From assembly GCF_000382285.1 (NCBI RefSeq), contig NZ_KB907926.1:372001-436000 (forward strand): a stretch of 64,000 bases of DNA. The letters run 5' to 3'. The translations under genes and the position numbers were made by a program. The notes under the pieces are model-generated. The model saw only the letters and a list, made by a program, of their open reading frames with translations. It was not told where the DNA came from and searched no databases. This document shows, in pieces, positions 55,041 through 64,000 of this stretch (position 1 is the stretch's first letter; each line of letters begins with the position of its first letter). The stretch is from Solimonas variicoloris DSM 15731 (GTDB lineage Bacteria; Pseudomonadota; Gammaproteobacteria; Nevskiales; Nevskiaceae).

Positions 55041-56000
55041 ATGAAAAGCTCCGCACCGAAAACGCTCGGGGTCGTCATGGACCCGATCGCGTCGATCAAG
55101 CCGTACAAGGACACCACGCTGGCGCTGATGCTGGCGGCGCAGAAGCGCGGCTGGACGCTGCGCTATCTGGAAATGAACGACCTCTGGCTGCGCGACGGGC
55201 ACGCCTGGGGTCACGCCCGTCCGCTGACCGTGTTCGACGACAAGAAGCACTGGTTCGAACTCGGCGAGGCGGACACCGTCGCGCTCGGCGATCTCGACGC
55301 GATCCTGATGCGCAAGGATCCGCCGTTCGATCTCGAATACATCACCGCAACGTACATCCTCGAACGCGCCGAGGCCGCCGGCGCGCTGGTCGTCAACCGC
55401 CCGGCGAGCCTGCGCGACTGCAACGAGAAGATGTTCACCGCCTGGTTCCCGGAGCTGACGCCGCCGACGCTGTTCTCGCGCAGCGAGGCGACGCTGCGCG
55501 CGTTCCACGCCGAGCATCGCGACGTCATCTACAAGCCGGTCGACGGCATGGGCGGCATGGGCATCTTTCACGTCGACCCGTCCGGCCGCAATCTCGGCGC
55601 CGTGATCGAGGAGCTGACGCGCCACGGCACGCGCACCATCGTCGCGCAGAAGTACCTGCCGGCGATCAAGGACGGCGACAAGCGCGTGCTGGTCGTCGAC
55701 GGCGAGCCGGTGCCGTACTGCCTGGCGCGCGTGCCGCAGGCCGGCGAGACGCGCGGCAATCTCGCCGCCGGCGGGCGCGGCGAACCGCGGCCGCTGACCG
55801 CCCGCGACCGCCAGATCGCCGAGACGGTCGGCCCCGAACTCAAGCGCCGCGGCCTGCTGTTCGTCGGTCTCGACGTGATCGGCGAGCACCTCACCGAGAT
55901 CAACGTCACCAGCCCGACCTGCGCGCGTGAAATCGACGCCGCCTACGGTACCGACATCGGCGGCCTGCTGATCGACGCCATCGAACGGCGCCTCGCCTAG
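55041..56000 (+). CDS. gshB: Glutathione synthetase
   Basis: Second step: gamma-glutamylcysteine plus glycine to glutathione, ATP-grasp fold. 319 residues (E. coli 316). Seen: GVVMDPIASIKPYKDTTLAL at the N-terminus, ILMRKDPPFDLEYITATYILE, YKPVDGMGGMGIFHV (ATP phosphate loop), VPQAGETRGNLAAGGRGE, and EINVTSPTCAREID (metal and substrate). Neighbours algH and ruvX follow in the order known from Pseudomonas. Confidence 0.97.
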   Translation: MKSSAPKTLGVVMDPIASIKPYKDTTLALMLAAQKRGWTLRYLEMNDLWLRDGHAWGHARPLTVFDDKKHWFELGEADTVALGDLDAILMRKDPPFDLEYITATYILERAEAAGALVVNRPASLRDCNEKMFTAWFPELTPPTLFSRSEATLRAFHAEHRDVIYKPVDGMGGMGIFHVDPSGRNLGAVIEELTRHGTRTIVAQKYLPAIKDGDKRVLVVDGEPVPYCLARVPQAGETRGNLAAGGRGEPRPLTARDRQIAETVGPELKRRGLLFVGLDVIGEHLTEINVTSPTCAREIDAAYGTDIGGLLIDAIERRLA

Positions 56001-56123
56001 CCCCACGTGCAGGCGCGCACGGCGGAGCGCCGCGTCGCGACCGTTCGGCGGCCCGGCGCTTGCCGGCGCACGGGCCGGTCCGGATACTGGACCGCGCCCC
56101 ATCCAGACGGTTTTGCGGATGCC

Positions 56124-56684
56124 ATGAACGACGAAGACTTCCTGAAGCATCAGTTCCTGGTCGCGATGCCCAGCCTCGAGGACGAGAACTTCGTGCAAAC
56201 CGTGTCGCTGCTCTGCGAGCACAACGACAGCGGCGCGATCGGCCTCGTCATCAACCGCCCGACCGACCTCAAGCTCGGCGACATGATGGAGCAGATGGGC
56301 CTGGAGCACGGCGCGCTCGGCGACGAGGCGATCGTCTTCTGGGGCGGCCCGGTGCAGCCCGAACGCGGCTTCGTCGTGCACCGCCAGCCGGGCGGCTGGG
56401 AGTCCAGCCTCGAAGTCGGACAGGACCTTTACATCACCACCTCGCGCGACATCCTGCGCGCGATCGGCCAGGGCGAAGGCCCGCGCGATTACCTCGTCGT
56501 GCTCGGCTACGCCGGCTGGGGCGCCGGCCAGCTCGAAAGCGAGATCCTGCACAACTCCTGGCTCAACACGCCGATCGACGAGCAGATCCTGTTCCGCACG
56601 CCGGCGCGCGATCGCTGGCAGGCCGCGACCCGCCTGCTCGGCGTCGACGTCACCCAGCTCGCCGGCAACGCCGGCCACGCCTGA
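56124..56684 (+). CDS. algH: YqgE/AlgH family protein
   Basis: 186 residues. Family of conserved small proteins, whose role is uncertain; named after alginate regulation in Pseudomonas. Seen: LKHQFLVAMPSLEDENFVQTVSLLCEHNDSGAIGLVINRP and VFWGGPVQPERGFVVH, LVVLGYAGWGAGQLESEILHNSWL, the family core. Start ATG at MNDEDFLKH; a longer frame to 56007 is not conserved. Lies between gshB and ruvX, its common context. Confidence 0.95.
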   Translation: MNDEDFLKHQFLVAMPSLEDENFVQTVSLLCEHNDSGAIGLVINRPTDLKLGDMMEQMGLEHGALGDEAIVFWGGPVQPERGFVVHRQPGGWESSLEVGQDLYITTSRDILRAIGQGEGPRDYLVVLGYAGWGAGQLESEILHNSWLNTPIDEQILFRTPARDRWQAATRLLGVDVTQLAGNAGHA

Positions 56685-56778
56685 GGATCGAACGCCGCCG
56701 CGCCCGGCCGGCGCCGGGGCGCTGCAACAGTGCCCGGCGTTTGCTACGGTGCCGGCCCATTCCCGGCTTCGCCACCCC

Positions 56779-57192
56779 ATGCCCACCTATCTCGGCTTCG
56801 ACCACGGCGAGAAACGCGTCGGCGTCGCCCTCGGCGACGACCTGACCGGCAGCGCGCGGCCGCTGCCGGCGCTCGCCGACGGCGACTGGGCCGGCATCGA
56901 GCGCCTGATCCGCGAATGGCGCCCGGCGGCGCTGATCGTCGGCCTGCCGCTGAACGAGGACGGCGCCGAGCAGCGCGCCACGGCCGCGGCACGCCGCTTC
57001 GCCGCGCAGCTCGCGCAGCGCTACGGCCTGCCGGTGCACCCGGTCGACGAGCGCTACTCCTCGCGCGCCGCCGACGACGCGCTGCGCGAGGCGCGCGCCA
57101 GCGGCCGCATGGTGCGGCGCGTGCGCAAGGGCGACCGCGACGCCCAGGCGGCGCGCGTGATCCTCGAGCAGTGGCTCGCCGAACACGCATAG
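56779..57192 (+). CDS. ruvX: RuvX/YqgF pre-16S rRNA nuclease
   Basis: 137 residues, RNase H-like fold; the family is needed for 16S rRNA 5'-end processing. Seen: YLGFDHGEKRVGVALGD (catalytic Asp), LIVGLPLNEDGAEQRAT and VHPVDERYSSRAADDALRE with a catalytic acid. Start at MPTYLGFDHG; an in-frame ATG ten codons earlier is less likely. Standard neighbour of algH and pyrB. Confidence 0.95.
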   Translation: MPTYLGFDHGEKRVGVALGDDLTGSARPLPALADGDWAGIERLIREWRPAALIVGLPLNEDGAEQRATAAARRFAAQLAQRYGLPVHPVDERYSSRAADDALREARASGRMVRRVRKGDRDAQAARVILEQWLAEHA

Positions 57193-57259
57193 AGGCCCGC
57201 CTGCGGGAAGTCCCGCGCTTTCAAAGCACGCGCGCGCTGGGCGACAATAGCCGCCCAGA

Positions 57260-58291
57260 ATGAAGACCACCGAACCGAATCACGGCCTCCAGCTCGACGC
57301 GCGCGGGCGACTGCGCCATCTGCTGACGCTCGATGGCCTGCCGCGCGAGCTGCTGATCGACATCCTCGACGAGGCCGAGGCGCACGACAAAGTGCTGCGC
57401 GGCCAGGACAAGAAGCAGGGCACGCTGTCCGGACGCACCATCGTCAACCTGTTCTTCGAACCGAGCACGCGCACGCGCACGACCTTCGAGCTTGCCGCCA
57501 AACGCCTGTCGGCCGACGTGCTGAACCTGCAGGTCTCGGCCTCGTCGACGTCGAAGGGCGAAACCCTGTTCGACACGCTCAAGACGCTGGAAGCGATGCA
57601 GGCCGACATGTTCGTGGTCCGCCACGAAGCCTCCGGCGCCGCGCATTTCTTCGCCGAGCATGCCGCGCCCGGCGTGGCGATCCTCAACGCCGGCGACGGC
57701 CGCCACGCGCACCCGACGCAGGGTCTGCTCGACCTGTTCACGATCCGCCGCTACAAGGGCGGCGGCGTCGGCGGACCGTCCAACGACTGCTTCAAGAAGC
57801 TGACGGTGGCGATCGTCGGCGACGTCCTGCACTCGCGCGTCGCGCGCTCCGACATCCACGGCCTGCGCATCCTCGGCACCAAGGAAATCCGCGTGGTCGC
57901 GCCGCCGACGCTGGTGCCGGCCGACATCGAGGCGATGGGCGTCAAGGTCTTTCACGAGCTCGAAAGCGGCCTCGACGGCGCCGACGTCGTGATCCTGCTG
58001 CGCCTGCAGAAGGAACGCATGATGGGCGCCTTCCTGCCGTCGCTGGCCGAATTCCATCGCGACTTCGGCCTGACCCGCGCGCGCCTCGCCAAACTCAAAC
58101 CCGAGGCCATCGTCATGCATCCGGGTCCGATCAACCGCGGCGTCGAGATCGAGGGCGACGTCGCCTACGGTCCGCGTTCGCTGATCCTCCACCAGGTCAG
58201 CCACGGCATCGCCGTGCGCATGGCGGTGATGTCGATGATCCTCGGCGCACCGGCCGCAGCCGAAGCGCGTTCGCCACGGAGCCGCCGATGA
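57260..58291 (+). CDS. pyrB: Aspartate carbamoyltransferase, catalytic chain
   Basis: Committed step of pyrimidine synthesis: carbamoyl phosphate plus aspartate. 343 residues. Seen: [20 protein letters not shown] (carbamoyl-phosphate loop), [32 protein letters not shown], and [14 protein letters not shown]. This is the class A/B type that assembles with inactive dihydroorotase-like PyrC' subunits. A GACAAT lies 11 bases before the ATG. ATGA overlap couples it to pyrC'. pyrR, found beside pyrB in Pseudomonas, is absent. Confidence 0.97.
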   Translation: MKTTEPNHGLQLDARGRLRHLLTLDGLPRELLIDILDEAEAHDKVLRGQDKKQGTLSGRTIVNLFFEPSTRTRTTFELAAKRLSADVLNLQVSASSTSKGETLFDTLKTLEAMQADMFVVRHEASGAAHFFAEHAAPGVAILNAGDGRHAHPTQGLLDLFTIRRYKGGGVGGPSNDCFKKLTVAIVGDVLHSRVARSDIHGLRILGTKEIRVVAPPTLVPADIEAMGVKVFHELESGLDGADVVILLRLQKERMMGAFLPSLAEFHRDFGLTRARLAKLKPEAIVMHPGPINRGVEIEGDVAYGPRSLILHQVSHGIAVRMAVMSMILGAPAAAEARSPRSRR

Positions 58292-59625
58292 AACCGCAGT
58301 CTCCGGACTGGTCGCCGGCCCGCGCCGTGAAGCCGGACAGCCCGACGCCGCGCTCGCTGCTGATCCGCGGCGCGCGCGTGCTCGATCCCGGCAGCGGTTT
58401 CGACGGCATCGGCCACGTCGGCATCCGCGACGGCGTGATCGTCGCCTGCGAACCGTCGCTGCCGAACGAGGCCTACGACGAGACCGTCGACGCCGACGGC
58501 CTGTGGCTGATGCCGGGTGTGGTCGATCTCTGCGCGCGTTTCCGCGAGCCGGGGCAGACACACAAGGCCAGCTTCGCCAGCGAAGTGCCGGCCGCGCAGG
58601 CCAGCGGCATCACCACCGTGCTGCTGCCGCCGGACTGCCAGCCGGTGATCGACTCGCCGGCGATGCTGCTGCGCGTACAGCGCATCGCCGCGCAGGCCGG
58701 CGGGCTCGATGTGCGCGTGCTCGGCGCGCTGACCAAGGGCCTCGGCGGCGAGGCGTTGGCCGAACTCTCGTCGCTGAAGAACGCCGGCGCCAGCGGCGCC
58801 AGTCAGGCGCTGCAGCCGATCCGCGATTCGCTGGTCGCGCGCCGCGCCCTGGAATACGCGCACGGCCTCGGCATCACCGTGCACGTGTTCGCGCAGAACG
58901 CCGCGCTCGCCGCCGGCGGCTGCGCGCACGAGGGCGCGATCGCCACCCGCCTCGGCCTGCCGCCGATTCCGGCCGCCGCCGAGGTATCCGGCATCCGTTT
59001 CTGGATCACGCTGGTCGAGGACACCGGCGCGCGCGTGCACTTCTGCCGTTTGTCGACCGCGCGCGGCGCCGAGCTGGTGGCGCTCGCGCAGCAGCGCGGC
59101 CTGCCGGTCAGCGCCGACGTCGCCGCGCACCAGCTGTTCCTGACCGACGCCGACATCGACGGCTTCAACGCGCTGTGCCATGTGCAGCCGCCGCTGCGCG
59201 GCGCGGCCGACCGCGACGCGCTGCGCGAGGCAGTCGCCAGCGGCGTGATCGGCGCGATCTGCTCCGACCACCAGCCGCACGAAGCCGACGCCAAGATCAA
59301 TCCGTTCCCGCTGACCGAGCCCGGCATCTCGGCGCTCGAAACGCTGCTGCCGCTGACGCTGGCGCTGGTGCACGAAGGCCGGCTGTCGCCGCTGGCGATG
59401 GCCGAGTGCCTGAGCCTCGGGCCGGCGCGCATCGCCGGTCTCGATGCCGGCCGCCTCGATGCCGGCCAGCCGGCCGACCTCGTGCTGATCGATCCGGACG
59501 CCGAGTGGACGCTGCACACCGAGCGCCTGCTCAGCGCCGGGCGCAACACGCCGTTCGACGGACGCGCCCTGCGTGGACGGGTCGTTCGTACCGTTTATCG
59601 GGGTCAGACGGTATTCGCGGGATAG
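58288..59625 (+). CDS. Inactive dihydroorotase-like PyrC' subunit
   Basis: 445 residues, dihydroorotase fold without its active site. Compared with the active enzyme at 24.2 kb, HxH is replaced ([14 protein letters not shown]), the bridging Lys region ALKVFMG reads ALTKGLGG, the THCED His reads VHVFAQNA, and the LHLTTA His reads FCRLSTA, while SDHQPHEAD is kept. In Pseudomonas such a protein is needed to assemble the PyrB dodecamer; the same role is inferred here. ATGA overlap with pyrB gives equal supply. Gene product is expected to have no catalytic activity. Confidence 0.93.
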   Translation: MKPQSPDWSPARAVKPDSPTPRSLLIRGARVLDPGSGFDGIGHVGIRDGVIVACEPSLPNEAYDETVDADGLWLMPGVVDLCARFREPGQTHKASFASEVPAAQASGITTVLLPPDCQPVIDSPAMLLRVQRIAAQAGGLDVRVLGALTKGLGGEALAELSSLKNAGASGASQALQPIRDSLVARRALEYAHGLGITVHVFAQNAALAAGGCAHEGAIATRLGLPPIPAAAEVSGIRFWITLVEDTGARVHFCRLSTARGAELVALAQQRGLPVSADVAAHQLFLTDADIDGFNALCHVQPPLRGAADRDALREAVASGVIGAICSDHQPHEADAKINPFPLTEPGISALETLLPLTLALVHEGRLSPLAMAECLSLGPARIAGLDAGRLDAGQPADLVLIDPDAEWTLHTERLLSAGRNTPFDGRALRGRVVRTVYRGQTVFAG

Positions 59626-59655
59626 CGGCATTCCGCGACGGCGCGGCGCGCGGTA

Positions 59656-59661
59656 TATAGT
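59656..59661 (+). promoter_or_regulatory. Possible -10 of the pilH-pilJ unit
   Basis: TATAGT (within TATATAGT) lies about 36 bases before the pilH ATG, and a GGGAG Shine-Dalgarno follows. This gives pilH-pilJ their own promoter separate from pyrBC'. The -35 is poor. Confidence 0.35.
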
Positions 59662-59697
59662 GAAGATCGACGCCCGCGGGGGGCGCAGGGAGAACAT

Positions 59698-60063
59698 ATG
59701 GCTCGTGTCATGATCGTGGACGATTCACCCACGGACGTGCAGAACCTCAAGAGCATCTTGCTGAAGGCCGGGCACCAGGTCATCGAAGCGACCTCGGGGC
59801 AGGACGCGCTGGAGCGCGTCAAGAGCGAGAAGCCTGACGTCGTCATCATGGACGTCGTCATGCCGGGCGTGAACGGCTTTCAGGCGACGCGCACGCTGTC
59901 GAAGGATCCGGGCACTGCGCACATCCCGGTCATCGTCGTCAGCAGCAAGAACCAGGAAACCGACCGCGTCTGGGCCCTGCGCCAGGGCGCACGCGAGTAT
60001 CTGGTCAAGCCGGTCAAGGAAAGCGACCTGCTCGCCAAGATCAAAACCGTCCTCGGCGCCTGA
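59698..60063 (+). CDS. pilH: Twitching-motility response regulator PilH
   Basis: 121 residues, single receiver. Seen: RVMIVDDSPTDVQNLKSILLKAGHQV, phospho-Asp in VVIMDVVMPGVNGFQATR, VSSKNQETDRVWALRQGAREYLVKPV. The NQETDRVW...QGAREYL stretch is diagnostic for PilH, which acts on pilus retraction or as a phosphate sink. GGGAG Shine-Dalgarno. Located away from pilG-pilI-chpA; upstream of pilJ by 29 bp. Confidence 0.94.
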   Translation: MARVMIVDDSPTDVQNLKSILLKAGHQVIEATSGQDALERVKSEKPDVVIMDVVMPGVNGFQATRTLSKDPGTAHIPVIVVSSKNQETDRVWALRQGAREYLVKPVKESDLLAKIKTVLGA

Positions 60064-60092
60064 CGCGCCGGGTACCCTAGCTGGGAGGACTC

Positions 60093-62099
60093 ATGGCGGA
60101 ATCATCCGCATCGCGGCCTGCGCTCGGCAATCGCCGTGAAACGGTGCTGTTCGCCAGCGCCGTCGTACTGATCACGGTCGCCCTGAGCGCCTTCTTCCTG
60201 TCGCAGCGCACCAAGGATCGCGAACAGACCTGGGTCGAGCTGGCGCACTCGCTGTCGACCAACATCGGCGACATCGGCAAGGTCGGCGAGGAAACCGCCA
60301 GCGGCGGCCGTCCCGACTTCCTGCTGCTGGCGGCGCACGTCGAGGACATCGACGCCACCGTGCAGTCGCTGAGCACCGGCAACGACGACGCCGGCATCGC
60401 GCCGGCGCCCGGCGCGGTCGCCGGCGAGCTGGCGGGGACGACCAACGCCTGGAAGGCGATGAAGCAGTCGACGCAGACGATCCTGCAAGCCGAGGCGCCG
60501 TACAAGAAGACGGCGACGGCGGCGGCGACGATCGTCGAAGCGATCCACCCGAGCGATCCGAACGCCAAGGGTCTCTCCGAACTCTACGAGCAGGCCGTGC
60601 AGCGCCTCGCGCGCGGCAATCCGGACGCGCTCGCCCGCGCCGCGCAGCAGGTCGTGCGCCTGGAGCGCATCGCCACCACCGCGCGCCGCGTGCTCGACCG
60701 CGGCCGCGACGCGCAGGCCAGTGCCGATGCACTCGGCGCCGAACTGGCGGCTTTCAATGCCGACAACGAGGTGCTGATCGCCGACGGCAGCGCCGGCTTC
60801 GCCGCGCGCACCGCGCAGGATCAGCTCGGCAAGCTGCGCCAGGCCGCGGCAGCGATCGCCGAATCGGCGCCGGCCATCGCGCAGATGCAGGCCGCCGCCG
60901 CCGAGCTCAAGGCCAAGGCCGCCAACGTCATCTCGACGGCCTCCGAACTCGAGCAGCGCCTGATCGATACGCGCACCCGCCAGGTGGTGCTGCCGGTCGT
61001 CGTCTATGTCTCGGGCGCGCTGGCGATCCTGGCGCTGATCGCCTTCGGCGTGCTCAACGTGCTGAACACGCGCAACCGCCTGCAGCGCGCCGAGGAGCGC
61101 GACGGCAAGCAGCAGCAGGCGATCCTGTCACTGCTCGACGAAATCACCAACCTGGCCGACGGCGACCTGACGGTCGACGTCACCGTCACCGAGGACTTCA
61201 CCGGCGCGATCGCCGACTCGATCAACTACACCGTCCAGAACATGCGCAACCTGGTCGGCACGATCACCTCGGCGTCAGAGAACGTCGCCACCGCCGCCAC
61301 CGGCACGCAGGAGACGGCGCTGAAGATGAGCGAGGCCTCCGAGCGGCAGGCGCGCGAGATCACCGCCGTGACCAACACCATCGCCGCGACCTCGCAGTCG
61401 CTGCAGCAGGTGGCGGGCCAGGCCGAGAAACTCGCCCAGCAGGCGCAGCAGTCGGTGCAGATCGCCCACGACGGTGCCGGCACCGTCAATCGCACGATCC
61501 TCGGCATGAGCGCGCTGCGCGAGCAGATCCAGGACACTTCCAAGCGCATCAAGCGCCTCGGCGAGTCCTCGCAGGAAATCGGCAACATCATCGAATTCAT
61601 CAACGACATCGCCGAGCAGACCAACACCCTCGCCCTCAATGCCTCGATCCAGGCGGCGATGGCCGGCGAGGCGGGCCGCGGCTTCGCGGTGGTCGCCGAC
61701 GAAGTCCAGAAGCTCGCCGAACGCGCCGCCAGCGCCACGCGCCAGATCGAAACCCTGGTCAAGACCATTCAGGCCGATACCCAGGAAGCGATCACCTCGA
61801 TGGAGCGCTCGACGCAGAACGTGGTCGGCGGCGCCAAGAGCGCCGAAGAAGCCGGCCAGGCCCTGACCAAGGTCGAAAGCTCCTCGCAGGATCTGGCCAA
61901 GCTGATCACCGAGATCGCCAATGCGGCGCGCGGCCAGTCGGCATCGGCGACGCGCATCGCCGGCACCATGCAGGTGATCCGCGACATCGCCGTGCAGACG
62001 TCCGGCTCCGCCAGCCAGACCGCGCGCGCGGTCGGCGAGCTGACCGACATGTCGGAAAAGCTGCGCGAATCGGTCGCCGGCTTCAAGCTGCCCGAGTAG
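60093..62099 (+). CDS. pilJ: Pil-Chp methyl-accepting chemoreceptor PilJ
   Basis: 668 residues. N-terminal TM about 20-40, periplasmic sensor to about 300, second TM about 305-330, HAMP, then a cytoplasmic signalling domain. Seen: [27 protein letters not shown], matching PilJ, the [55 protein letters not shown] hairpin tip, and the C-terminal GFKLPE. Senses pilus/surface contact in Pseudomonas and drives ChpA. Strong GGGAGG upstream; a T-tailed terminator follows. Confidence 0.95.
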   Translation: MAESSASRPALGNRRETVLFASAVVLITVALSAFFLSQRTKDREQTWVELAHSLSTNIGDIGKVGEETASGGRPDFLLLAAHVEDIDATVQSLSTGNDDAGIAPAPGAVAGELAGTTNAWKAMKQSTQTILQAEAPYKKTATAAATIVEAIHPSDPNAKGLSELYEQAVQRLARGNPDALARAAQQVVRLERIATTARRVLDRGRDAQASADALGAELAAFNADNEVLIADGSAGFAARTAQDQLGKLRQAAAAIAESAPAIAQMQAAAAELKAKAANVISTASELEQRLIDTRTRQVVLPVVVYVSGALAILALIAFGVLNVLNTRNRLQRAEERDGKQQQAILSLLDEITNLADGDLTVDVTVTEDFTGAIADSINYTVQNMRNLVGTITSASENVATAATGTQETALKMSEASERQAREITAVTNTIAATSQSLQQVAGQAEKLAQQAQQSVQIAHDGAGTVNRTILGMSALREQIQDTSKRIKRLGESSQEIGNIIEFINDIAEQTNTLALNASIQAAMAGEAGRGFAVVADEVQKLAERAASATRQIETLVKTIQADTQEAITSMERSTQNVVGGAKSAEEAGQALTKVESSSQDLAKLITEIANAARGQSASATRIAGTMQVIRDIAVQTSGSASQTARAVGELTDMSEKLRESVAGFKLPE

Positions 62100-62129
62100 G
62101 GGCACGTTTAACAGCAGCATGCACACTCG

Positions 62130-62156
62130 AACCCGGCCGCCGCGCCGGGTTTTTTT
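62130..62156 (+). terminator. Rho-independent terminator after pilJ
   Basis: AACCCGGC / GCCGGGTT 8-bp stem with a 6-nt loop and a run of seven T. The only textbook intrinsic terminator in the window, ending the pilH-pilJ transcript before pckA. Confidence 0.9.
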
Positions 62157-62282
62157 GTTCTGCCGGCCACTGTGCGAGCGCCATCTTTTTGCTACAACGC
62201 ACCGCCATGGATACGCGGTTGCGTCGGTATGGGGCGTCCCCCTACCATTTGCCGCCTTTGCCGCGCCGCCAGCGACGCGCCG

Positions 62283-62301
62283 GATACCGTGCCGGTATCT
62301 T
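62283..62301 (+). promoter_or_regulatory. Palindrome overlapping the candidate -10 of pckA
   Basis: GATACCG-TGC-CGGTATC is a perfect 7-bp dyad (62283-62299); its right arm overlaps TATCTT (62296-62301), a possible -10 about 30 bases before the pckA ATG. A DNA-binding protein here could block transcription. GAGGA Shine-Dalgarno precedes the ATG. Confidence 0.4.
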
Positions 62302-62330
62302 TAAGATTTCCCGTCATCTGAGGATTTTGC

Positions 62331-63983
62331 ATGAGCTTTCAGGCCGATCTCGAAAAACTTCTCGGGCTCAAGGACGTCACGTACAAGTACGAATTGTCGA
62401 AAGCCGAGCTTTTCCACGAGGCGATCGCCAACGACCGCGGCCGCGTCCGCCGCGATGGCCCGAGCGACGAGCGGAAGGCCTACCCGACCGTGCTGGGCGT
62501 CAACGGTCCGCTGGTCTACTACACCGATCCGGACTGCACGGGCCGCCGCACCAAGGACACCTACGCGGTGCAGTGGCCGGAAGTCGAAGGCGAGATCTGG
62601 TTCAAGGCCGACCTCAATCCCTACGATCCCCAGAAGTACGAGGGCCTGCTGCAGCGCGTCGTCGCGCATGTGAACGCGAAGAAGTCGACGCTGTACGTCA
62701 AGGACGTGTTCATGGGTTCCGACCCGGACTTCGCCGTGCCGTACCGCTTCGTCGGCGAGTACGCGACGCACGCCATGTTCGCGCACAACATGTTCCCGAA
62801 GAACCTCAAGGGCGTGAAGGACGTCGACGCGCGCCGCTGGACGATGCTCAACGTGCCGAGCTTCGTCTGCGAGCCGGAACGTGACGGCTGCCGCGCCGAA
62901 GCGGCGGTGGTCATCGACACCCGCAACCGCATCTGCCTCGTCGCCGGCCGCGCCGACTACTGCGGCGTCGTCAAGAAGACCATCTTCACCGTCGGCAACT
63001 ACCTGCTGCCGAAGCAGGGTCGCCTGTCGATGCACTGCTCGGCCAACGTCGGCGCCAAGGGCGACGCCGCGATCCTGTTCGGCCTTTCCGGCACCGGCAA
63101 GACCACGCTGTCGGCCGACGCCTCGCGCCGCCTGATCGGCGACGACGAGACGATCTGGTCGGACAACGGCCTGTGCAATCTCGAGGACGGCTGCTACGCC
63201 AAGCTGATCAACCTCGACAAGGACGCCGAGCCGGTCATCGCCCAGGCGCTGTCGAAGCCGGGCACGATCATCGAGAACGTGCCGCCGCTGCCGGGCAAGC
63301 GCATGGAAGAGTGCCATCCGGACGTGCTCGACCTGTTCGACGATTCGATCGCCGAGAACACCCGCTTCTCGTACCCGCTCGAAGCGAACCCGAACGTCAT
63401 GCCGAACGGCCAGGGTCCGCATCCGCAGACCATCGTGCTGCTGACCGCCGACGCCTTCGGCGTGCTGCCGCCGATCTCGATCCTCGACGCGAAGGACGTC
63501 ATGTACCACTTCGTGTCGGGCTTCACCGCACGCGTCGCCGGCACCGAAGTCGGCATCAGCGAGCCAACGCCGACCTTCTCGGCCTGCTTCGGCGGCCCGT
63601 TCATGGCACAGAAGCCGAACGTCTACGCCAAGCTGCTCGCCGACAAGATGGAACATCACAAGGCGCGCTGCATCCTGCTCAACACCGGCTGGAGCGGCGG
63701 CTCGTATGGCGTCGGCAAGCGCATGTCGCTGAAGATCACGCGGGCGCTGCTCAACGCCGCGCTCAACGGCGAGCTCGACAACGTCGAGACCGAGGAGCAG
63801 CCGATCCTCAAGCTGAAGATGCCGAAGTCCTGCCCGGGCGTCGACAGTGCGATCCTGAACCCGCGCAACACCTGGGCCGACAAGGACGCCTACGACGCGA
63901 CGGCGATCAAGCTGCGCGACATGTTCCGCGACAACTTCAAGAAGAAGGGCTTCGCCGCGTTCGGCATCGAAGAACGCATCTAG
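62331..63983 (+). CDS. pckA: ATP-dependent phosphoenolpyruvate carboxykinase
   Basis: Converts oxaloacetate plus ATP to phosphoenolpyruvate, ADP and CO2, for gluconeogenesis. 550 residues (E. coli 540). Seen: GLSGTGKTTLSAD (P-loop), LIGDDETIWSDNGLCNLEDGCYAK (metal and kinase-2), and YPLEANPNVMPN; DRGRVRRDG and KDVFMGSDPDF are N-terminal substrate motifs. Complete in the window, ending 17 bases before the right edge. Preceded by its own promoter region. Confidence 0.97.
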   Translation: MSFQADLEKLLGLKDVTYKYELSKAELFHEAIANDRGRVRRDGPSDERKAYPTVLGVNGPLVYYTDPDCTGRRTKDTYAVQWPEVEGEIWFKADLNPYDPQKYEGLLQRVVAHVNAKKSTLYVKDVFMGSDPDFAVPYRFVGEYATHAMFAHNMFPKNLKGVKDVDARRWTMLNVPSFVCEPERDGCRAEAAVVIDTRNRICLVAGRADYCGVVKKTIFTVGNYLLPKQGRLSMHCSANVGAKGDAAILFGLSGTGKTTLSADASRRLIGDDETIWSDNGLCNLEDGCYAKLINLDKDAEPVIAQALSKPGTIIENVPPLPGKRMEECHPDVLDLFDDSIAENTRFSYPLEANPNVMPNGQGPHPQTIVLLTADAFGVLPPISILDAKDVMYHFVSGFTARVAGTEVGISEPTPTFSACFGGPFMAQKPNVYAKLLADKMEHHKARCILLNTGWSGGSYGVGKRMSLKITRALLNAALNGELDNVETEEQPILKLKMPKSCPGVDSAILNPRNTWADKDAYDATAIKLRDMFRDNFKKKGFAAFGIEERI

Positions 63984-64000
63984 TCAGCACGCAGCAACCC

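Overview
The window is 64 kb of uniformly GC-rich chromosomal DNA from a gammaproteobacterium. No rRNA, tRNA, phage or transposase gene was seen. Gene content and order suggest the Nevskiales/Xanthomonadales/Pseudomonas side of the class. The strongest pointer is the block gshB, algH, ruvX, pyrB, pyrC' next to type IV pilus chemotaxis (Pil-Chp) genes, which matches a well-known Pseudomonas neighbourhood. Other pointers are a proteobacterial-type GshA, a classical ArgA and an ATP-dependent PEP carboxykinase. The exact genus cannot be told from this sequence alone.

Layout. 1-8.6 kb: the 3' end of a GGDEF-EAL gene, a succinyl-CoA:acetate CoA-transferase-type gene behind a candidate FNR-type promoter, argA, an Mrr-type restriction endonuclease, bioA and a PHP-fold lipoprotein. 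8.7-14.4 kb: sdaA behind a tandem glycine riboswitch, an aldo/keto reductase divergent from an AraC regulator, rsmE, and an AraC-GyrI regulator. 14.4-21.0 kb: a divergent transport locus with an NCS2 nucleobase-type permease, a TonB-dependent receptor, an APC permease and two DUF3574 proteins, one at the end of each arm. 21.0-25.9 kb: a molybdopterin oxidoreductase operon and a catalytically competent dihydroorotase, followed by a REP/MITE-like element. 25.9-33.9 kb: tag, then a copper-handling cluster with a His/Cys-rich CopL-like protein, a TolC-family lipoprotein with a fused His-rich tail, a Tat-exported multicopper oxidase, a Met-rich protein, a CueR-like regulator and a copper ATPase carrying two YHS domains. 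34-45 kb: housekeeping and poorly characterised genes (cysS, a PAP2-like protein, peptidase and hydrolase lipoproteins, an AI-2E family transporter, an MBL hydrolase with a LuxR regulator, a CDF transporter). 45-64 kb: pilG-pilI-chpA-chpC on the minus strand, then gshA, an unknown gene, gshB, algH, ruvX, pyrB, pyrC', pilH, pilJ and pckA on the plus strand.

How the genes work together. The Pil-Chp pathway is complete in its core but physically split: pilG/pilI/chpA/chpC lie on one side of the gsh-pyr block and pilH/pilJ on the other. The pyrC' product has lost its metal ligands and is expected to serve as a structural partner of PyrB, while the 24 kb dihydroorotase supplies activity. Copper genes would act together in periplasmic oxidation, binding and export. 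Several genes have a -10-like hexamer only 6-8 bases before the start codon, which suggests leaderless transcripts. Candidate undescribed systems are the DUF3574-bracketed transport locus, the copper cluster with an orphan TolC-like protein, and the glycine-controlled sdaA unit.
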